A DNA stretch of 6,358 nucleotides from Anaerolineales bacterium. Its GTDB lineage: Bacteria; Chloroflexota; Anaerolineae; Anaerolineales; Villigracilaceae. Location of the stretch: the NCBI GenBank assembly GCA_015489255.1, contig WGAD01000298.1, positions 1 to 6,358 of the forward strand. Direction: 5' to 3'. Position 1 is the first letter of the stretch; the number at the start of each line of letters is the position of its first letter. The notes under the pieces were generated by a model, which was not told where the DNA came from, did no database searches, and worked only from the letters and a program-made list of their open reading frames with translations. Below, one piece after another: positions 5,601 through 6,358 of the stretch. Made by a program: the position numbers and the translations under genes.

Positions 5601-6358
5601 ATCGTCCTCGCGCACGTCGGCAATGGCAATGCTCGTGCGCTGGCGGATCATCTCGTGCAACAATTGGCTGTCGGTAATTGCCACCTGCAGGCCGATGCGT
5701 TCTTCGTTGTTTTCAAAGCCATCGGCGGCAGCTACCCGCATGGTATCGCCATCGCGCAGCCAGAAGATGGCCGTATCGTAAGGGACGATGGCCTGCAAAG
5801 AGGGCAGCAATTGATCGACCAGCGCCTGGCGGCTGAGGCTGGCGCCCATCTGAACGGAAGCCTGATACAACCCCTGCAACCGGCCCACGCGTTCCTGAGC
5901 GGCATTGACCAGCCGATAGTTCTCCAACGCCAGGGCCATTTGGCGGGCGAGGGAATCGAGCAGGGCTTCGTCCTGGGCGGAGAAAGCGCCGGGCGCGTTG
6001 AAATTGTCCAGCATGATCAGCCCCAGCAGGCGATCGCTGGTGCGAATTGGCACCAGCAAAGAAGCCAGGGGCAACCGCCCTCCAACACCGTTCTGATAGC
6101 GCATCAATTTATCGACGCTGAAGTCGTATTCCGCGGCGAAATTCAATTCGTCGATCCGCCGTGCGCGCCCCTGAGCGAACACACGCCCTGGCAAGGCTTC
6201 CTGCCGGGCATAGGTGATCGTCCGCATAATCTCATCGTTCGAATAACCGGAAACCGCTTGCGGCACCAATTCGCCGCGCGATTCGTCCCACAGGAAGACG
6301 ACCCCGGCGTGCGCTTCGTTGATGACTTTTTTGGCGTTGTTCAGCAAGACCTGAACCC
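2691..6358 (-). CDS. Multi-GAF/PAS sensor histidine kinase, 5' end outside window
   Basis: Large sensor kinase whose N-terminus lies beyond the right edge. The frame is open to 6358 and the first visible codons already read as a GAF domain (AHAGVVFLWDE), so the leftmost usable codon, a TTG at 6347, is not taken as the start. Counting from that codon (1218 residues): GAF domains at about 1-147, 172-312, 338-484, 506-651 and 690-840; a helical linker with RVIERTAEL (664-672); a PAS domain about 862-978; HisKA with SHELRTP and phospho-acceptor His995; and HATPase_c with N-box NLVENAFRY (1112-1120), G1 box DTGIGI (1145-1150), F-box RIFERFYRGE and G2 box GTGLGL (1175-1180). All catalytic boxes are intact and no transmembrane segment is visible, so the visible part is cytoplasmic. 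GAF ligands cannot be told from sequence. It likely phosphorylates the response regulator that starts four bases after its stop codon. Confidence 0.93.
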   Translation of the reverse strand, partial: VQVLLNNAKKVINEAHAGVVFLWDESRGELVPQAVSGYSNDEIMRTITYARQEALPGRVFAQGRARRIDELNFAAEYDFSVDKLMRYQNGVGGRLPLASLLVPIRTSDRLLGLIMLDNFNAPGAFSAQDEALLDSLARQMALALENYRLVNAAQERVGRLQGLYQASVQMGASLSRQALVDQLLPSLQAIVPYDTAIFWLRDGDTMRVAAADGFENNEERIGLQVAITDSQLLHEMIRQRTSIAIADVREDDRFPSFVDNPNLSWLGVPLIIGGQVEGVFALEKHEAAFYRNEYIQLANNFAAQVSVALQNARLYEESVLRASELADRSERLALLNEFSASLSSLLDKEKIYSLTMRGLMSICKGGRIYLVEFDHAQRPVWTQSLPATARKLPQTLPAAPLFERVAASGGLLVREDVHTDPDFAPLHDILPADFPVALVVPFSWEDRVQAALLIQVPSRDIFGPDELELMRTIANQASIALQNASLYDSVVRTADRLNILNQVSTDISASLDLETVYSTLHWAVGKLMPTEAFVISLLDEEAEEIEGVFIMEGSQRIPPTRIPFGEGLSSRVIREGRPLMLQDANEPGAQDGVTFGSRGHPNSILAVPLVLGGRPRGMLSVQSYQENAYTEEDLNLLMTLANQAAVAINNAQLFSQLNQLTEDLEARVIERTAELDAARRHTEFLLKAFTEVSSSLDLEHSLRRTLELLHEAIGAEQGTIMMLDPADGRLHYRAGYGYVANELNPPEEGLALRPGEGLAGWVLKNRKSTLVYDLYEDPRWVPNPNSGAEHRSAIAVPMKIGEELLGVLLMYHRDPAYFTQDQLNIAEAIASQVSIAINNATLYQLISEQSEQMGKAAREQRLEASRRAAILASVADGVVVTDVSNRIEFVNESALKILGVDEEDILGQALDAFAQRFGKTAAVWIQTIRSWSENPASYQETGTYAEQLTLDDGRIIFVNLAPVVADGEFIGTVSIIRDITYEVEVDRLKSEFVATVSHELRTPMTSIRGYVDLLMMGAAGALNENQQHFLEIIKENTVRLNVLVNDLLDVSQIEAGKVALEIQPVHLPDLAHTVVDEVQQRSVQEQKPIHFHVEAEDDLPAAAGDPDRVRQILANLVENAFRYTPEDGSVTIRIHRPNEDFLQVDVEDTGIGIAPEDQERIFERFYRGEHPFVLATAGTGLGLALTRQLVNMHQGEIWVQSVLGQGSTFSFTIPVYQKEEA
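3828..5942 (-). repeat. Five tandem GAF units marked by a recurring C-terminal helix motif
   Basis: Within the kinase, each GAF unit ends in a version of Q-(V/A)-S-(I/V)-A-(L/I)-x-N-A-x-L-Y. The copies are QMALALENYRLV (5942-5907), QVSVALQNARLY (5447-5412), QASIALQNASLY (4931-4896), QAAVAINNAQLF (4430-4395) and QVSIAINNATLY (3863-3828). The motif returns every 165-189 residues. The first copy is the most divergent, and copies two to five are closest to one another. This points to domain duplication, though GAF domains often end in this helix, so independent recruitment is also possible. Confidence 0.75.

Noticed and set aside
6345..6347. TTG codon as start of the histidine kinase
   Set aside because: The frame stays open to the window edge and the codons before it (V-Q-V) continue a typical GAF first helix. 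The codon is best read as an internal leucine and the gene as 5'-truncated by the window.
1..6358. Search for CRISPR arrays, tRNA or rRNA genes, transposases and attachment sites
   Set aside because: None seen. The window is nearly fully explained by five minus-strand genes and one 204-base regulatory region; I found no frameshift or broken gene.

Overview
The window reads as a compact bacterial chromosomal segment in which every supportable gene lies on the minus strand. Transcription therefore runs from the right edge (6358) towards the left edge (1). The DNA is moderately GC-rich. Large multi-GAF sensor kinases and a thiamine-salvage operon under a TPP riboswitch would fit an environmental member of the Chloroflexota (Anaerolineae-like). 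That placement is an inference from style and context; no marker gene here proves it.

Right block (6358 to 1514), in transcription order: the C-terminal 1,200-odd residues of a very large sensor histidine kinase (five GAF domains, one PAS, HisKA, HATPase_c), a single-domain CheY-like response regulator 4 bases downstream, and an alpha/beta-hydrolase-fold protein 9 bases after that. The spacing suggests one transcript with translational coupling. The kinase would sense cytoplasmic signals through GAF/PAS domains, autophosphorylate on His and pass the phosphate to Asp52 of the regulator, which has no output domain. The hydrolase is odd: its nucleophile elbow reads G-H-G-L-G, with Gly where the catalytic Ser belongs, while the Asp and His of the triad are present.

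Middle (1513 to 1310): 204 bases without a gene, filled by regulation. They hold a near-consensus sigma-70 type promoter, a TPP riboswitch aptamer, a candidate antiterminator and an intrinsic terminator, then a Shine-Dalgarno sequence. TPP binding should terminate transcription before the next gene.

Left block (1309 to 1): thiamine pyrophosphokinase, then 15 bases later a lipoprotein that looks like the substrate-binding subunit of a thiamine ABC importer, cut by the left edge. This is a thiamine-salvage operon: the importer captures thiamine, the kinase converts it to TPP, and TPP shuts the operon down through the riboswitch. The permease and ATPase genes would be expected just outside the window, beyond base 1.

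I see no mobile element, CRISPR array, tRNA or rRNA. The parts most worth a second look are the Ser-to-Gly change in the hydrolase, its linkage to the two-component pair, and the explicit antiterminator/terminator switch in the thi leader. I did not find a convincing wholly new system.
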